DNA of 59,977 bases from Micromonospora sp. CPCC 205371 (GCF_026130045.1 NZ_JAIBNX010000010.1:19120-79096); one strand, 5' to 3'; counted from the stretch's first letter, positions 24,685 to 33,822 are shown. Notes: a model not told the origin generated them from the sequence alone. A program made the numbers and translations.

Positions 24685-25985
24685 GGCTTGCCCGTGGCGC
24701 CGGTGATGCCGAGCCGGTACAGGCGGGTGGGGCGGCCCTTGCGGTGCATCTGGGCGCTTCCCTCCTCGGTGACGAGGCCGGACTCGCCGAGCTTGCGGAT
24801 CAGCCGGCGTCCACTGGGGTCGGTGATGCCGAGCGAGCTGGCCAGGTCGCTGGGGGAGATGGGCCGGCCGGCGAGGCTGCGTTCGAGGGCGGCCAGCCGT
24901 GACAGCGTGGCGGCGCTGAGGCCGGCGCGGCGGGCCAGTTCTTCCATGTCGTCGCCGTGGTCGCGGTAGGTGAACGCGAGCGGCGACGTAGACCCGCTCA
25001 TCGGTCCAATGACGACACCGCTGTCCTCGACCAGGTATCCGGCGGGTGCTTCCTCTTGCTCGGCGCGTGCGGCCGCCCACTCGGCGAGTTGCACGCAGGT
25101 GCGGGCCGACGCGCCCACGCCGAAGCCTGCGGCGAGCCGCAGGTCGAGGCTCTCGTGGGCGTGCGTCAGGATCGGCAGCGTCACCCAGCGGTCGGTGACC
25201 TGTTCGAACAGTCCTCTGTGTGCGAAGACGACGACGCCGCGCCGGTCGCGGTTTTCGATCCAGGCCTCGCTGAACTCGGGCGTGTTGATGAGCAGGTTCA
25301 TCAGGCCGATGCGGGCGCGGTCGAGGTCGGCCTGGGCGTCCTGCTTGCGGATGAGGAATACGCCGGCGGCGAACCGTGAGGCGTCCGCCTGCCGGTTCTG
25401 CACGCGCAGGGCGAGCTCGTGCAGGTTGGCCCTGATGGTGGTGGGGCCGGGCTGGGCGCTCAGAACCGGCACCTCGTCGCGCAGCCGCGCGGTGACCGCG
25501 GTGCGCAGGCTGATCGCGTACGCCGCGCCGGTGCGCTCCCGGAAGCGCAGGTGGAAGTCGGTGATCTCCTCGACGGTCTGCCGCGGGTCGTAGGGGAGGC
25601 AGGCGATCCGATCCCGGTCGAGCTCCAGCGCCCTCGCCACCTCGTCGACGGTCTCCAGGTCGAATGTGTCGATGCTGACCGGCGCCGCGGCCCACCCCCG
25701 CGCGGCGGCGCGGAAGAACGCGAGGGACAGGTCGAGGGCGGCGGACCGGGTCACCGCGACGGACAGGTCCGCCGGGAGCAGGTCACGGGACTTCGTGAAC
25801 GGCACCTGGCCAAGCAGCAGCCCGTCGACGTGCTGCCGATCGAGCAGCTCCCGCACGCGCGGACGGATCTCGTCTTCGTGCTCGTAGGAGATCCATTCGA
25901 GCTGGACGCCGGACAGGGTCCTGGCCGCCTCCTGGAAGACGGCGTGGTGGCTCGTGTGTATGACGAGCCCGATCACGATCGGCAT
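24681..25985 (-). CDS. transcriptional regulator with C-terminal helix-turn-helix
   Basis: A 434-residue protein. It opens MPIVIGLVIHTSHHAVFQEAA and has an N-terminal alpha/beta sensor-like region of about 170 residues, a central domain, and a C-terminal winged helix-turn-helix, seen as PSDLASSLGITDPSGRRLIRKLGESGLVTEEG, followed by basic residues. The arrangement resembles PrpR_N-like or sugar-sensor regulators. I cannot place it in a single named family. It lies divergently to the ribose-type ABC importer and heads the amidohydrolase-RidA operon, so it is the likely local regulator of both. Confidence 0.75.
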   Translation of the reverse strand: MPIVIGLVIHTSHHAVFQEAARTLSGVQLEWISYEHEDEIRPRVRELLDRQHVDGLLLGQVPFTKSRDLLPADLSVAVTRSAALDLSLAFFRAAARGWAAAPVSIDTFDLETVDEVARALELDRDRIACLPYDPRQTVEEITDFHLRFRERTGAAYAISLRTAVTARLRDEVPVLSAQPGPTTIRANLHELALRVQNRQADASRFAAGVFLIRKQDAQADLDRARIGLMNLLINTPEFSEAWIENRDRRGVVVFAHRGLFEQVTDRWVTLPILTHAHESLDLRLAAGFGVGASARTCVQLAEWAAARAEQEEAPAGYLVEDSGVVIGPMSGSTSPLAFTYRDHGDDMEELARRAGLSAATLSRLAALERSLAGRPISPSDLASSLGITDPSGRRLIRKLGESGLVTEEGSAQMHRKGRPTRLYRLGITGATGKP

Positions 25986-26117
25986 GGCACCTCTAAAGGG
26001 ACACGTTCGGAAGTGGTTCGGAGATTAGCAGGGAAATCGGAATTTTACGAGCACCCTGTTGACCAAAGCATCCCTGGTGGCGCACTCTGATCGCACCCCA
26101 GTCAACGAACTACTTAC

Positions 26118-26128
26118 GAACCTGGTTC
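26118..26128. promoter_or_regulatory. palindrome in divergent promoter region, candidate operator
   Basis: The 170-bp divergent spacer contains a perfect 11-bp palindrome, GAACC-T-GGTTC, 27 bp before the lipoprotein start. AAGGAG at 26143-26148 is the ribosome binding site for that gene. A TTGACC at 26059-26064 could be a -35 element, but no convincing -10 follows. Use of the palindrome by the adjacent regulator is inferred from position. Confidence 0.35.
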
Positions 26129-26155
26129 ATTGAATAACGTGCAAGGAGTACCCCC

Positions 26156-27217
26156 ATGAAGGTCCGGATGACGCGGCGTGGCCTCATCGCCGCGGCAGCG
26201 CTCGGTGCGCTGCTGACCACCGCCGCTTGCGGCGTGGAGTCCGAGGACACGACGCCGACGGCCGGCGCTAGCTGCGCCGCCCCCAAGGCTCTCAAGGTCG
26301 GGTGGTCGACCATCTTCCTGGCGCCCTCCTGGATGCAGGACGCCCGCTAAATGCTGGAGGACGACGTCGCGAAGCTGAAGACCGAAGGCAAGGTAGCCAG
26401 CTACGAGACCTTCAACGCCAATGGCGACACCTCACAGCAAATCGCCCAGATCCGGGCGATGATGCAGCAGAAGTACGACGTGATCCTGGTCGACGCGGGG
26501 TCCTCGACGGCCCTGAACCCGGTGCTGGAGCAGGCGGTCGCCGCCGGGATCGTCGTGGTCAACTTCGACAGCCTGGTTACCACCGCCAAGGTCGTCCGCG
26601 TCGGCACCGACCAGGTCGCGTGGGGCCGGATGATGGCCCAGTGGCTGGCCGACAAGCTCGGCGGCAAGGGCGAGATCATCGCGATGAACGGCCCGGCCGG
26701 CGTCTCGGTCAGCGAAGACCGGTGGAAGGGCGCCGACGAGGTCTTCAAGAAGTACCCCGACATCAAGATCGTCGCGAACGTACACAGTGAATACAACCTG
26801 GCGCCGGCCGCGCAGGCGTTCGCTTCGGCGTACTCGGCGCACCCGACCATCGACGGCGTCTTCTCCCAGGGCGGCGCGCTGTCGGCGGCGGCCCTCCAGA
26901 CGCTGGTGAAACAGAACAAGACGCTCGTGCCGATCACCGGTGAGAACTACAACGGCTTCCTCAAGATGTGGGCGGAGAAGAAGGCCGCCGGGTTCTCGTC
27001 GATCGCCACCGCGCAGCCGAACTACCTCGCCGTCATCGCACTGGAGGCGGCAGTCGCCAAGGTCGGCGGGGTAGCGGTGCCGCAGGACATCACGGTGCCG
27101 TTGCCGGAGATCACCGACGCCAACCTGGACCAGTTCGTCAAGGCGGACCAGCCCGACGACTCGTACCCGATCCAGCCGCTGCCGCAGAACGAGATCGACA
27201 AGCTGATCGGCAAGTAG
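26156..27217 (+). pseudogene. sugar ABC importer substrate-binding lipoprotein, interrupted by in-frame TAA
   Basis: The frame encodes a Peripla_BP_4 (RbsB-like) lipoprotein. It has a signal with lipobox TTAAC, the N-lobe start KALKVGWSTIFLAPSW, then MQQKYDVILVDAGSS, VGTDQVAWGRMMAQWLADKL and NGPAGVSVSEDR. A TAA at 26348-26350 stops it after residue 64. The same frame continues with ATG at 26351 for 288 residues to 27217. The two halves join without frame change, so a single substitution, for example lysine AAA to TAA, explains the break. If real, the N-terminal piece is a secreted stub and the importer has lost its receptor. A sequencing error is the alternative. Confidence 0.75.
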
Positions 27218-27220
27218 ACG

Positions 27221-28747
27221 ATGACCCTGCTGAGCGTCGAGAACGTGTCGAAGTCCTTCGCCGGGGTGCGCGTGCTGCGCGACGTCAGCTTCGACGTGCG
27301 CCCCGGCGAGGTGCTCGGCCTGGTGGGCGAGAACGGCGCCGGAAAGAGCACGGTGCTCTCACTGATCACCGGGCTGCTGGCCCCGGACGCGGGGACGGTC
27401 CGGTTCGACGGCGCTCGCGTCCACAGTGGAATCCGGGCGTGGTCTCCGCACCGCGCCCGGGCGGCCGGCATCGCCTCCGTACACCAGGAGCTGAGCCTGA
27501 ACCCGCACCAGAGCGTCGCCGAGAACGTGTTTCTCGGCGCGTGGCCGACCCGCGGCGGCCTGGTCCGGCACCGGGACCTGGTCGCGCGGGCCCGTCCACT
27601 GCTTTCAAGGGTCGGCCTCGACGTCGATCCGCTCACCCGCGCCGGGCGCCTGCCGCTCGGCGCCCAGCAACTCGTCGAGCTGGCCAAGGCGCTGACCGGC
27701 GACCCGCGACTGCTGATCCTCGACGAGGCGACCTCCGCGCTCGACGACGACCAGGTGCGGGCCGTCTTCCGCGTGGTCGACGAACTGCGCGCGGCGGGGA
27801 AGTCCGTGGTCATCGTCACCCACCGGATGGGCGAGCTGTTCGCGGTCAGCGACCGCATGACGGTGCTCAAGGACGGTGAGGTCGTCGCGACCCGCGAGCG
27901 CGCCGCGACCGACCACGACGACCTGGTCAAGCTGATGGTCGGGCGCGAGCTGTCGGACATGTTTCCCCCGAAATCAAAGGACACGGCCGCTGTGCCTGCA
28001 GAGCCGGTGCTCACGGTCCGTGGGCTGGCGGTGCCGGGCTCGTGCGCCGGCATCGACCTGGATCTGGTACCCGGCCGCGTCATCGGCCTCGGCGGATTGC
28101 AAGGACAGGGGCAGCGCGAGGTGCTGCGGGCGCTGTTCGGCCTCAGGCGTCACAGTGGACAGATCGACATGGACGGTCGCCCTTGCCGGCTGGCCACCCC
28201 CCGCGAGGCGATCCGCCGGGGCATCGGGTACGTGCCGGAGGACCGCAAGACCGAAGGGCTGCACATCGCGCACAGCGTACGGGCCAACCTGTCGCTGCCC
28301 AGCCTCCGCGCGCTCGCCCCGGCACGCTCGCTCACCACGGTCTCCCGCCGGCAGGAGGCCCGGCTCGTCGCCGGCCTGGTCGACAGCATGCGCATCAAGG
28401 CCAGCTCGCCAGCCCAGGAGGTCCGCCGGCTCTCCGGTGGCAACCAGCAGAAGGTCGCGCTCGCCAAGTGGCTGCCGACCAAGCCGAGGGTGCTGCTGCT
28501 CGCCGAGCCGACCCGCGGCATCGACGTGGGCACCAAACGCCAGATTTACCACCACCTGCGGGAGCTGGCAGACAGCGGGATGGCCGTGCTGGTCACCTCC
28601 GGCGACACCATGGAACTTGTCGGGCTGTGCGACGAGGTGGCCGTCATGTACGAGGGGTCCATCGTGGACCGCCTGGTGGGTGCGGAGCTGACCGAGGAGC
28701 GGCTGGTGCACGCCTCAGTCGTCGGTCAAGAGGTGACACATGTCTGA
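27221..28747 (+). CDS. sugar ABC importer ATPase with two ATP-binding domains (RbsA/MglA type)
   Basis: A 508-residue protein with two fused nucleotide-binding domains. Domain 1 has Walker A GENGAGKST, a variant signature LPLGAQQL and Walker B LLILDEATSALD. Domain 2 has a degenerate Walker A, GLQGQGQRE, but a full LSGGNQQK signature and VLLLAEPTRGID. This asymmetry is usual in RbsA/MglA proteins. It starts three bases after the lipoprotein gene and overlaps the first permease gene by eight bases. The substrate class is pentose, galactose-like or nucleoside; the sequence does not resolve which. Confidence 0.92.
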   Translation: MTLLSVENVSKSFAGVRVLRDVSFDVRPGEVLGLVGENGAGKSTVLSLITGLLAPDAGTVRFDGARVHSGIRAWSPHRARAAGIASVHQELSLNPHQSVAENVFLGAWPTRGGLVRHRDLVARARPLLSRVGLDVDPLTRAGRLPLGAQQLVELAKALTGDPRLLILDEATSALDDDQVRAVFRVVDELRAAGKSVVIVTHRMGELFAVSDRMTVLKDGEVVATRERAATDHDDLVKLMVGRELSDMFPPKSKDTAAVPAEPVLTVRGLAVPGSCAGIDLDLVPGRVIGLGGLQGQGQREVLRALFGLRRHSGQIDMDGRPCRLATPREAIRRGIGYVPEDRKTEGLHIAHSVRANLSLPSLRALAPARSLTTVSRRQEARLVAGLVDSMRIKASSPAQEVRRLSGGNQQKVALAKWLPTKPRVLLLAEPTRGIDVGTKRQIYHHLRELADSGMAVLVTSGDTMELVGLCDEVAVMYEGSIVDRLVGAELTEERLVHASVVGQEVTHV

Positions 28748-29681
28748 GCGCATCCGGAACCACATGGACGTGCTGGGGCTGTGCGCGCTGCTCGCCGTCG
28801 TGCTCGTGACGTATCAGCGGCTCGACCCCACGCTGCTGAGCCCGTCGACTATCACGATCCTGTCGGCGCAGTTCCTGCCGCTGATCCTCGCCGCGGTCGC
28901 GCAGACCATCGTCATGCTCACGGGCGGCGTCGACCTGTCGCTCGGCCCGGTGCTCTCGCTCGGCATGGCCGTCTTCGTGGTCACCGCCGCCGATGGCGCG
29001 ACCGGCGTGCTCGCCGCGATGGCGCTCGCCCTCGCGGTCACAGTCGCCGCGGGAGCCGCGAACGGGGCGCTGGTCGCGTACGCGGGGTTGCCGCCTATCA
29101 TCGTCACGCTCGCCGCCTCGTTCCTGTGGACCGGCGTCACGCTGATCGTGCTGCCCCAGCCGGGCGGGCACGTACCGGCCGGTCTGGTCAGCGCCTACAA
29201 CCTCGGCTGGTACGGCATCGCGCTGCCCGCCCTGGCGGTCGTCGTGGCGCTGGCGCTGTGGAAGCTGGTCCGTACCACCCGGTTCGGGCTGGCGCTCTAC
29301 GCGGTCGGCGGCAACGAGCACGGCGCGTACGCCAGCGGCATCGACACCCGGCGGGTCAAGATCCTCGCGTACGGGTTCGCGGGGCTCTTCACCGGACTCG
29401 CCGGCATCGGCCTCGCGATACAGACCGGCTCCGGTGACCCGAACATCGGTGCACCGTACACATTGAACTCCATCGCGGTCGCCGTGCTCGGCGGGATCAG
29501 CTTCTTCGGCGGCGTGGGCCGGATGCGCGCCACCCTGCTCGGCGCGCTGCTGCTCGGTCTGCTCACCAACCTGCTGCTGTTCACCGGGATCTCCACCTTC
29601 TATCAGCTCATCCTGCAGGGTGTCGTGCTGGTCGTCGCGGTGGCCGTGAAGACCCTGGCAACGAGAGAGAGGACGGCCTGA
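28740..29681 (+). CDS. sugar ABC importer permease 1 (RbsC type)
   Basis: A 313-residue RbsC/BPD_transp_2-type permease with eight to ten hydrophobic segments. Diagnostic stretches are LTGGVDLSLGPVLSLG, ALYAVGGNEHGAYASGI and AVAVLGGISFFGGVGRM. The ATG lies inside the ATPase gene, and the stop overlaps the next permease start (TGATG). The two different RbsC-type proteins probably form a heterodimeric channel. Confidence 0.9.
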   Translation: MSERIRNHMDVLGLCALLAVVLVTYQRLDPTLLSPSTITILSAQFLPLILAAVAQTIVMLTGGVDLSLGPVLSLGMAVFVVTAADGATGVLAAMALALAVTVAAGAANGALVAYAGLPPIIVTLAASFLWTGVTLIVLPQPGGHVPAGLVSAYNLGWYGIALPALAVVVALALWKLVRTTRFGLALYAVGGNEHGAYASGIDTRRVKILAYGFAGLFTGLAGIGLAIQTGSGDPNIGAPYTLNSIAVAVLGGISFFGGVGRMRATLLGALLLGLLTNLLLFTGISTFYQLILQGVVLVVAVAVKTLATRERTA

Positions 29682-30616
29682 TGTCAGTGGCCGCGTTGCG
29701 GGACAACCGCGCGGTGTGGGCGTTCGGCGTGCTCGGCGTGACCTGGCTGGCGGCGATCGCGTTCGCGAACGGCTTCGGCACCGTCTCCAGCGTCCGGTAC
29801 CTGGTGCAGACCGCGTCGTTTCTCGGCATCGTCGCGATCGGGCAGACGCTCGTGGTGATGATGAGCGGCATCGACCTGTCGGTGTCCGCGGTCGTAGCGC
29901 TGTCGGCGGTCGTCTGCGCGCAGGTTGCGTCCGGCTCCGGTGGCGCCGCCGGCATCCTGGTCGCGCTCGCGGCCAGCGTCGTCGTCGGGCTCGTCAACGC
30001 CGCCGGGCTGGTCTGGCTGCGGCTGCCGCCGATGGTGATGACCCTCGCGACAGGCACCGTCATCGCGGGCGCGCTGCTCATCTACACCGACGGCTCGCCG
30101 CGCTCGGCCCGGATACCGCTGCTGGACACGCTCGCCAACGGCAGCGTCGCCGGAATCCCGTACGCCACCGTGCTGTGGCTGGCCATCGCGGCGGCGGGAG
30201 TGTGGCTGCTGCACCTGTCGCGGCTGGGGCGGTACGCCTTCGCGCTCGGCACCAGCGAGCCGGCCTCCCGGGCGTCCGGCGTGCCGGTGCCGGTCACCAC
30301 GCTCGTCATGTACGCGGCGTGCGCACTGCTCGCCGGGGTGGCCGGGCTGGTGCTGCTCGGCTTCACCGGCACCAGTTCGCTGACGATGGGCAGCCCGTAC
30401 CAGCTGCTGTCGATCGCGTCCGTGGTGCTCGGCGGCACGTCGATCCTCGGCGGGCGCGGCCATCTGCTCGGCACGGTCGCCGGCGCGCTGCTGTTGACGC
30501 TGCTGACCGCGCTGCTCGCCGCGTGGAACCTCAGCGAGGGCCTGCGCCAGGTGACCCTGGGCCTGCTCATCATCGTGCTGCTGCTGGCGTACGCCCGGGA
30601 ACGGCGTACGGCGTGA
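29681..30616 (+). CDS. sugar ABC importer permease 2 (RbsC type)
   Basis: A 311-residue second RbsC-type permease. It shows MMSGIDLSVSAVVALSAVV, FALGTSEPASRASGVPV and SIASVVLGGTSILGGRGH, which match the conserved positions in its neighbour. It begins on the last base of the preceding stop and ends overlapping the M20 gene start (GTGA), so the operon continues through it without a gap. Confidence 0.9.
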   Translation: MSVAALRDNRAVWAFGVLGVTWLAAIAFANGFGTVSSVRYLVQTASFLGIVAIGQTLVVMMSGIDLSVSAVVALSAVVCAQVASGSGGAAGILVALAASVVVGLVNAAGLVWLRLPPMVMTLATGTVIAGALLIYTDGSPRSARIPLLDTLANGSVAGIPYATVLWLAIAAAGVWLLHLSRLGRYAFALGTSEPASRASGVPVPVTTLVMYAACALLAGVAGLVLLGFTGTSSLTMGSPYQLLSIASVVLGGTSILGGRGHLLGTVAGALLLTLLTALLAAWNLSEGLRQVTLGLLIIVLLLAYARERRTA

Positions 30617-31755
30617 AGGATGTCGAGGAACTGCTGCGGGCGCTGGTGTCGACGCCGAGCGTCAACCCGCGCGACGGGTCGGGACTGGGGGAGTCGGCGG
30701 TCGCCGCGCTGGTGCGGGACTGGCTGGAAGACCACGGCGTCGACGCGGAGCTGCGCGAGGCGCTGCCGGGCCGCCCCAACGTGGTGGCCGTCGTGCCGGG
30801 CGCCGACCCGCGCGCGGTGCTGCTGGAGTCGCACCTGGACACCGTCGAGGTCGACGGCATGACCGTGGACCCGTACGCGGGCGAGGTGCGCGGCGGGCGG
30901 CTGTACGGGCGCGGCGCCTGCGACGCCAAGGGACCGCTGGCCGCCTTCATGCTCGCCGCCGCCCGGCTGGCCGCCGGGCCGCCGCCACCGCACACCGTGG
31001 TCCTCGCCGGTGTGGTTGACGAGGAGTACCGGTACCGGGGCGTGCTGAGCCTGCTCGACGGGCTGCCCGTGCCCGAGTTCGCCGGCGCGGTCGTCGGCGA
31101 GCCCACCGACCTCGTGCCGGCGGTGGCGCACAAGGGCGTCGTCCGGTACACGGTTCGCACGCTGGGCGTCGCCGGCCATACCTCCCGGCCCGGCGAGGCG
31201 GTCAACGCGATCAGCCTGATGAATGGCGTGCTGTCCTATCTGGACGCCGCGCCACCGCCAGGACCCGCGCACCCGTTGCTCGGCACGGCGACCCGGTGCG
31301 TCACCCGCGTGCGCGGCGGGATCGGGCCGAACGTCGTGCCCGACCGGTGCGAGATCGACGTCGACCGGCGCACGCTGCCCGGCGAGGAGCCGCTCGACGT
31401 GTGGCGCCGCGAAGGCGACGAGCTGATGAGGCTGCTGCCCGGGTGCGTCGAGGTCGACCTGCCGTTCAACGTGGACTACGCCTTGGACACCCCGGCGGAC
31501 AGCCCGGTCGTCGCCGCGCTGTGCCGTGCGCTCGCCGGCCACGGCCGCGACGCCACGGTACGGGGGATGCCGTTCTGCACCGACGCCAGTAAGCTCGCGC
31601 GGGCCGGCATCCCGGCGGCTGTCTTCGGGCCGGGCTCGATCCTCGACGCGCACTCGGCGGACGAGTCGGTCGCGCTGGCCGACGTGAGCCTCGCCGCCGG
31701 CGTGGTCGTCGACCTGGTCGAGCGGCTCGGCGAGGAGCTGGGCCGATGCGCTTGA
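30613..31755 (+). CDS. M20-family metallopeptidase/deacylase
   Basis: A 380-residue M20 enzyme with a binuclear zinc site: ESHLDTVEVDG, then CDAKGPLAAFM, then DEEYRY with the general-base glutamate, then a later glutamate in VVGEPTDLVP. The HSADESVAL near the C-terminus supplies the last histidine. A dimerisation domain, VVRYTVRTLGVAGHTSRPGEAVNAI, lies in the middle. The family includes ArgE, DapE and carboxypeptidase G2-like enzymes that split N-acyl amino acids or dipeptides. GTG 30613 overlaps the permease stop. Confidence 0.9.
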   Translation: MKDVEELLRALVSTPSVNPRDGSGLGESAVAALVRDWLEDHGVDAELREALPGRPNVVAVVPGADPRAVLLESHLDTVEVDGMTVDPYAGEVRGGRLYGRGACDAKGPLAAFMLAAARLAAGPPPPHTVVLAGVVDEEYRYRGVLSLLDGLPVPEFAGAVVGEPTDLVPAVAHKGVVRYTVRTLGVAGHTSRPGEAVNAISLMNGVLSYLDAAPPPGPAHPLLGTATRCVTRVRGGIGPNVVPDRCEIDVDRRTLPGEEPLDVWRREGDELMRLLPGCVEVDLPFNVDYALDTPADSPVVAALCRALAGHGRDATVRGMPFCTDASKLARAGIPAAVFGPGSILDAHSADESVALADVSLAAGVVVDLVERLGEELGRCA

Positions 31756-32474
31756 CCGCGCACGTGACGCTGGTGGGCAGCGGCGCCGGCGGGTTCGACC
31801 TCACCGACCCGCTGGACTGCCACGTGTACCTCGTGCGAGGGACCAAGGCCAGCGCGCTCGTCGATGCCGGGGCGGGGCGGGGCGTCGATGCGATCCTCCA
31901 CAACGTCGGCGCGCCCGCGCCCGCGTACCTCTTGCTGACACATGGCCACGCCGACCACGCCGGAGGAGCCGCGCAGCTTGCCCGGCGGATACCCGGCCTG
32001 CGCGTGCTGGCCGGCGCGCCCGCCGCCGGCTGGATCGCGGCCGGCGACGAGGCGATGCTGAGCCTGCCGCGCGCCCGCGCCGGCGGCACCTACCCGGCCG
32101 ACTACGCGTTCGAGCCGTGTCCACAAGTGACGGTCGTCGATGACGGCGACGAGATCGACCTCGGTGGGGTGACGCTGCGTGCCCTCGCCACACCGGGCCA
32201 CGCCGACGGGCACACGTGCTACGTGCTCGACACCGCCGGCCACAGGGCCCTGTTCTCCGGCGACTGCGTCTTCACCGGTGGCAGAGTGTCACTACAGAAC
32301 CTGCACGACTGCCGGGTGCCCGAGTACGCGCGGAGCCTGTCCCGGCTGGCCGCACTGGAGGTGGACGCCCTGTTTCCCGGACACCACGAGATCTGCCTGT
32401 CCCGCGCCCAGCGCCACCTGACAGCCGCGCACGCGGTCTTCGAGGCCGGCCTGCTGCCGAGGAGCACCACATGA
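31746..32474 (+). CDS. metallo-beta-lactamase-fold hydrolase
   Basis: A 242-residue MBL-fold protein with the metal motif H66-G-H68-A-D70-H71, a downstream ATPGHADGHTCY histidine, FSGDCVF aspartate and FPGHHE histidine, so all binuclear zinc ligands are present. The small size and layout match glyoxalase II-like hydrolases of thioesters or related compounds. It overlaps the M20 gene by ten bases. The stop overlaps an ATG at 32471, which I interpret as the ancestral start position of the next gene. Confidence 0.88.
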   Translation: MRLTAHVTLVGSGAGGFDLTDPLDCHVYLVRGTKASALVDAGAGRGVDAILHNVGAPAPAYLLLTHGHADHAGGAAQLARRIPGLRVLAGAPAAGWIAAGDEAMLSLPRARAGGTYPADYAFEPCPQVTVVDDGDEIDLGGVTLRALATPGHADGHTCYVLDTAGHRALFSGDCVFTGGRVSLQNLHDCRVPEYARSLSRLAALEVDALFPGHHEICLSRAQRHLTAAHAVFEAGLLPRSTT

Positions 32475-32600
32475 CAGAGCCAACTGGCGCTCGCTCCGCT
32501 CGCGCGGGTCATGCGCCTTTGATGCCGCCCTGTAGCCGACCCTGCGCTCGGTCGCTACGCTCCCTCGACTCCGGGCCGGCTGCGGGCGGCGGCGCATGAC
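32471..32600. repeat. 125-bp insertion-like segment flanked by ATGAC
   Basis: The stop of the MBL gene and the start of the next gene each contain ATGAC, at 32471-32475 and 32596-32600. The 120 bp between them are rich in CTCGCTCCGCTCGCGC-like motifs (32490-32507) and GCTCGGTCGCTACGCTCC (32551-32568). A normal four-base coupled junction could have been split by a small element that duplicated a 5-bp target. A 42-residue frame from 32471 to 32599 lies inside it but resembles no protein. Mobility is inferred from the flanks only. Confidence 0.4.
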
Positions 32601-33801
32601 CGATTTGGTTGACTGGCGGGCGAAGGGTTTCTGGGCCCCGGAAGCGGTCACGGCGAACGAGTTCGTCGCCGCGAAGCACCACCTCTTCGACGGCGCCTTC
32701 ACCTGGCCGGTGATGGTGGCCAACGGCCCCGCCATCGCGCGCAACATCCACACCCTGGCCGAGTTCTGCGCCCGGCACGGGCTGGAGTTCGCCCCGCACG
32801 GCAAGACCACGATGGCGCCGTCGCTGTTCGCCGCCCAGCTGGAGGCCGGTGCGTCGGCCATCACCGTCGCGACGGCCAACCAGCTCCTCGCATGCCGCGC
32901 CTTCGGTGTCACGCGGGTGCTGCTCGCCAACGAACTGCTGGACCCGGTCGCCCTGCGCTGGATCGCCGCGGAGGAGGGATTCGAGGTCCTGCTGTACGTC
33001 GACTCGCTGGCCGGTGTCCAGGCGGCGGCCGAGGCGGTGACCACCACACCGCTGCGGGTGCTCGTCGAGCTGGGGTACCCGGGCGGGCGCACCGGCTGCC
33101 GCACGATCGCCGAGCTCGTCGACCTGGCGCGCGCGGTGGCGGCCGAGCCCCGGCTCGTCCTCGCGGGCGTCGCCGGGTACGAGGGCGGGCTGCCCGGCGC
33201 GCCCTCGGCCGGCTGGTACCTCGACGAGATGCGAACCGCCGTCCTGGATCTCGCGGCCGCGGGCCTGCTCCCGGAGGAGGTCGTCGTCACGGCGGGCGGC
33301 AGCAAGTACTTCGACGTCGTCGCCGACCGGCTCGCCGGCCAATGGGTGCCCGGCCACCGGGTGCGCGCCGTCCTGCGCAGCGGCGCGTACATCACGCACG
33401 ACGACGGCGTCTACCGCGAGACGACACCGTTCCGGCGGGCGCCCGGCGAGGGCATGCTCGACGCGGCGCTGGAGGTGTGGGCACAGGTCATCTCGACGCC
33501 CGAGGACGGGCTCGCGATCGTGGCCATGGGCAAGCGCGAGGTGCCCTACGACGAGGGCCTGCCCGTGCCTCGGGCGGTGCGCGGCCGCGACGGTGCGGTA
33601 CGCCCGGCCGGTGGGCTGCGGGTCACCGCGACCAACGACCACCACGCGTACCTGGAGGTCGCCCCCGATGCCCGGCTGGCACCGGGCGAGCTGGTCGCCT
33701 TCGGCATCTCGCACCCGTGCACCGCGTTCGACAAGTGGCGCCTGATCCCGGTCGTCGACGACGACTACACCGTGACCGACCTGATCCGCACCTACCACTG
33801 A
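32596..33801 (+). CDS. DSD1-family PLP enzyme (D-amino-acid dehydratase/deaminase-like)
   Basis: A 401-residue alanine-racemase-fold protein of the D-serine dehydratase-like/D-threonine aldolase family. The N-terminal barrel carries the PLP-binding lysine in FAPHGKTTMAPS. The C-terminal domain has NDHHAYLEV and ISHPCTAFDKW, the histidine and cysteine that bind zinc in eukaryotic-type D-serine dehydratase. The likely reaction is removal of ammonia from a D-amino acid, giving an unstable enamine that a RidA protein would clear. A RidA gene lies in the divergent operon. ATG 32596 is used. Confidence 0.88.
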   Translation: MTDLVDWRAKGFWAPEAVTANEFVAAKHHLFDGAFTWPVMVANGPAIARNIHTLAEFCARHGLEFAPHGKTTMAPSLFAAQLEAGASAITVATANQLLACRAFGVTRVLLANELLDPVALRWIAAEEGFEVLLYVDSLAGVQAAAEAVTTTPLRVLVELGYPGGRTGCRTIAELVDLARAVAAEPRLVLAGVAGYEGGLPGAPSAGWYLDEMRTAVLDLAAAGLLPEEVVVTAGGSKYFDVVADRLAGQWVPGHRVRAVLRSGAYITHDDGVYRETTPFRRAPGEGMLDAALEVWAQVISTPEDGLAIVAMGKREVPYDEGLPVPRAVRGRDGAVRPAGGLRVTATNDHHAYLEVAPDARLAPGELVAFGISHPCTAFDKWRLIPVVDDDYTVTDLIRTYH

Positions 33802-33820
33802 GCCGGCCTTCTGAGCCGGC
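33802..33820. terminator. GC-rich hairpin between convergent genes
   Basis: GCCGGC at 33802-33807 and 33815-33820 form a six-base stem with a seven-base loop, in the 21-bp gap between the convergent PLP-enzyme and response-regulator genes. There is no U-tract. It could act as a bidirectional terminator, as many actinomycete terminators lack U runs. Confidence 0.35.
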
Positions 33821-33822
33821 GG

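Noticed and set aside
32471-32599. A 42-residue gene between the MBL and PLP-enzyme genes
   Set aside because: Its frame is an artefact of the inserted segment, it resembles no protein, and it overlaps both neighbours only through the duplicated ATGAC.
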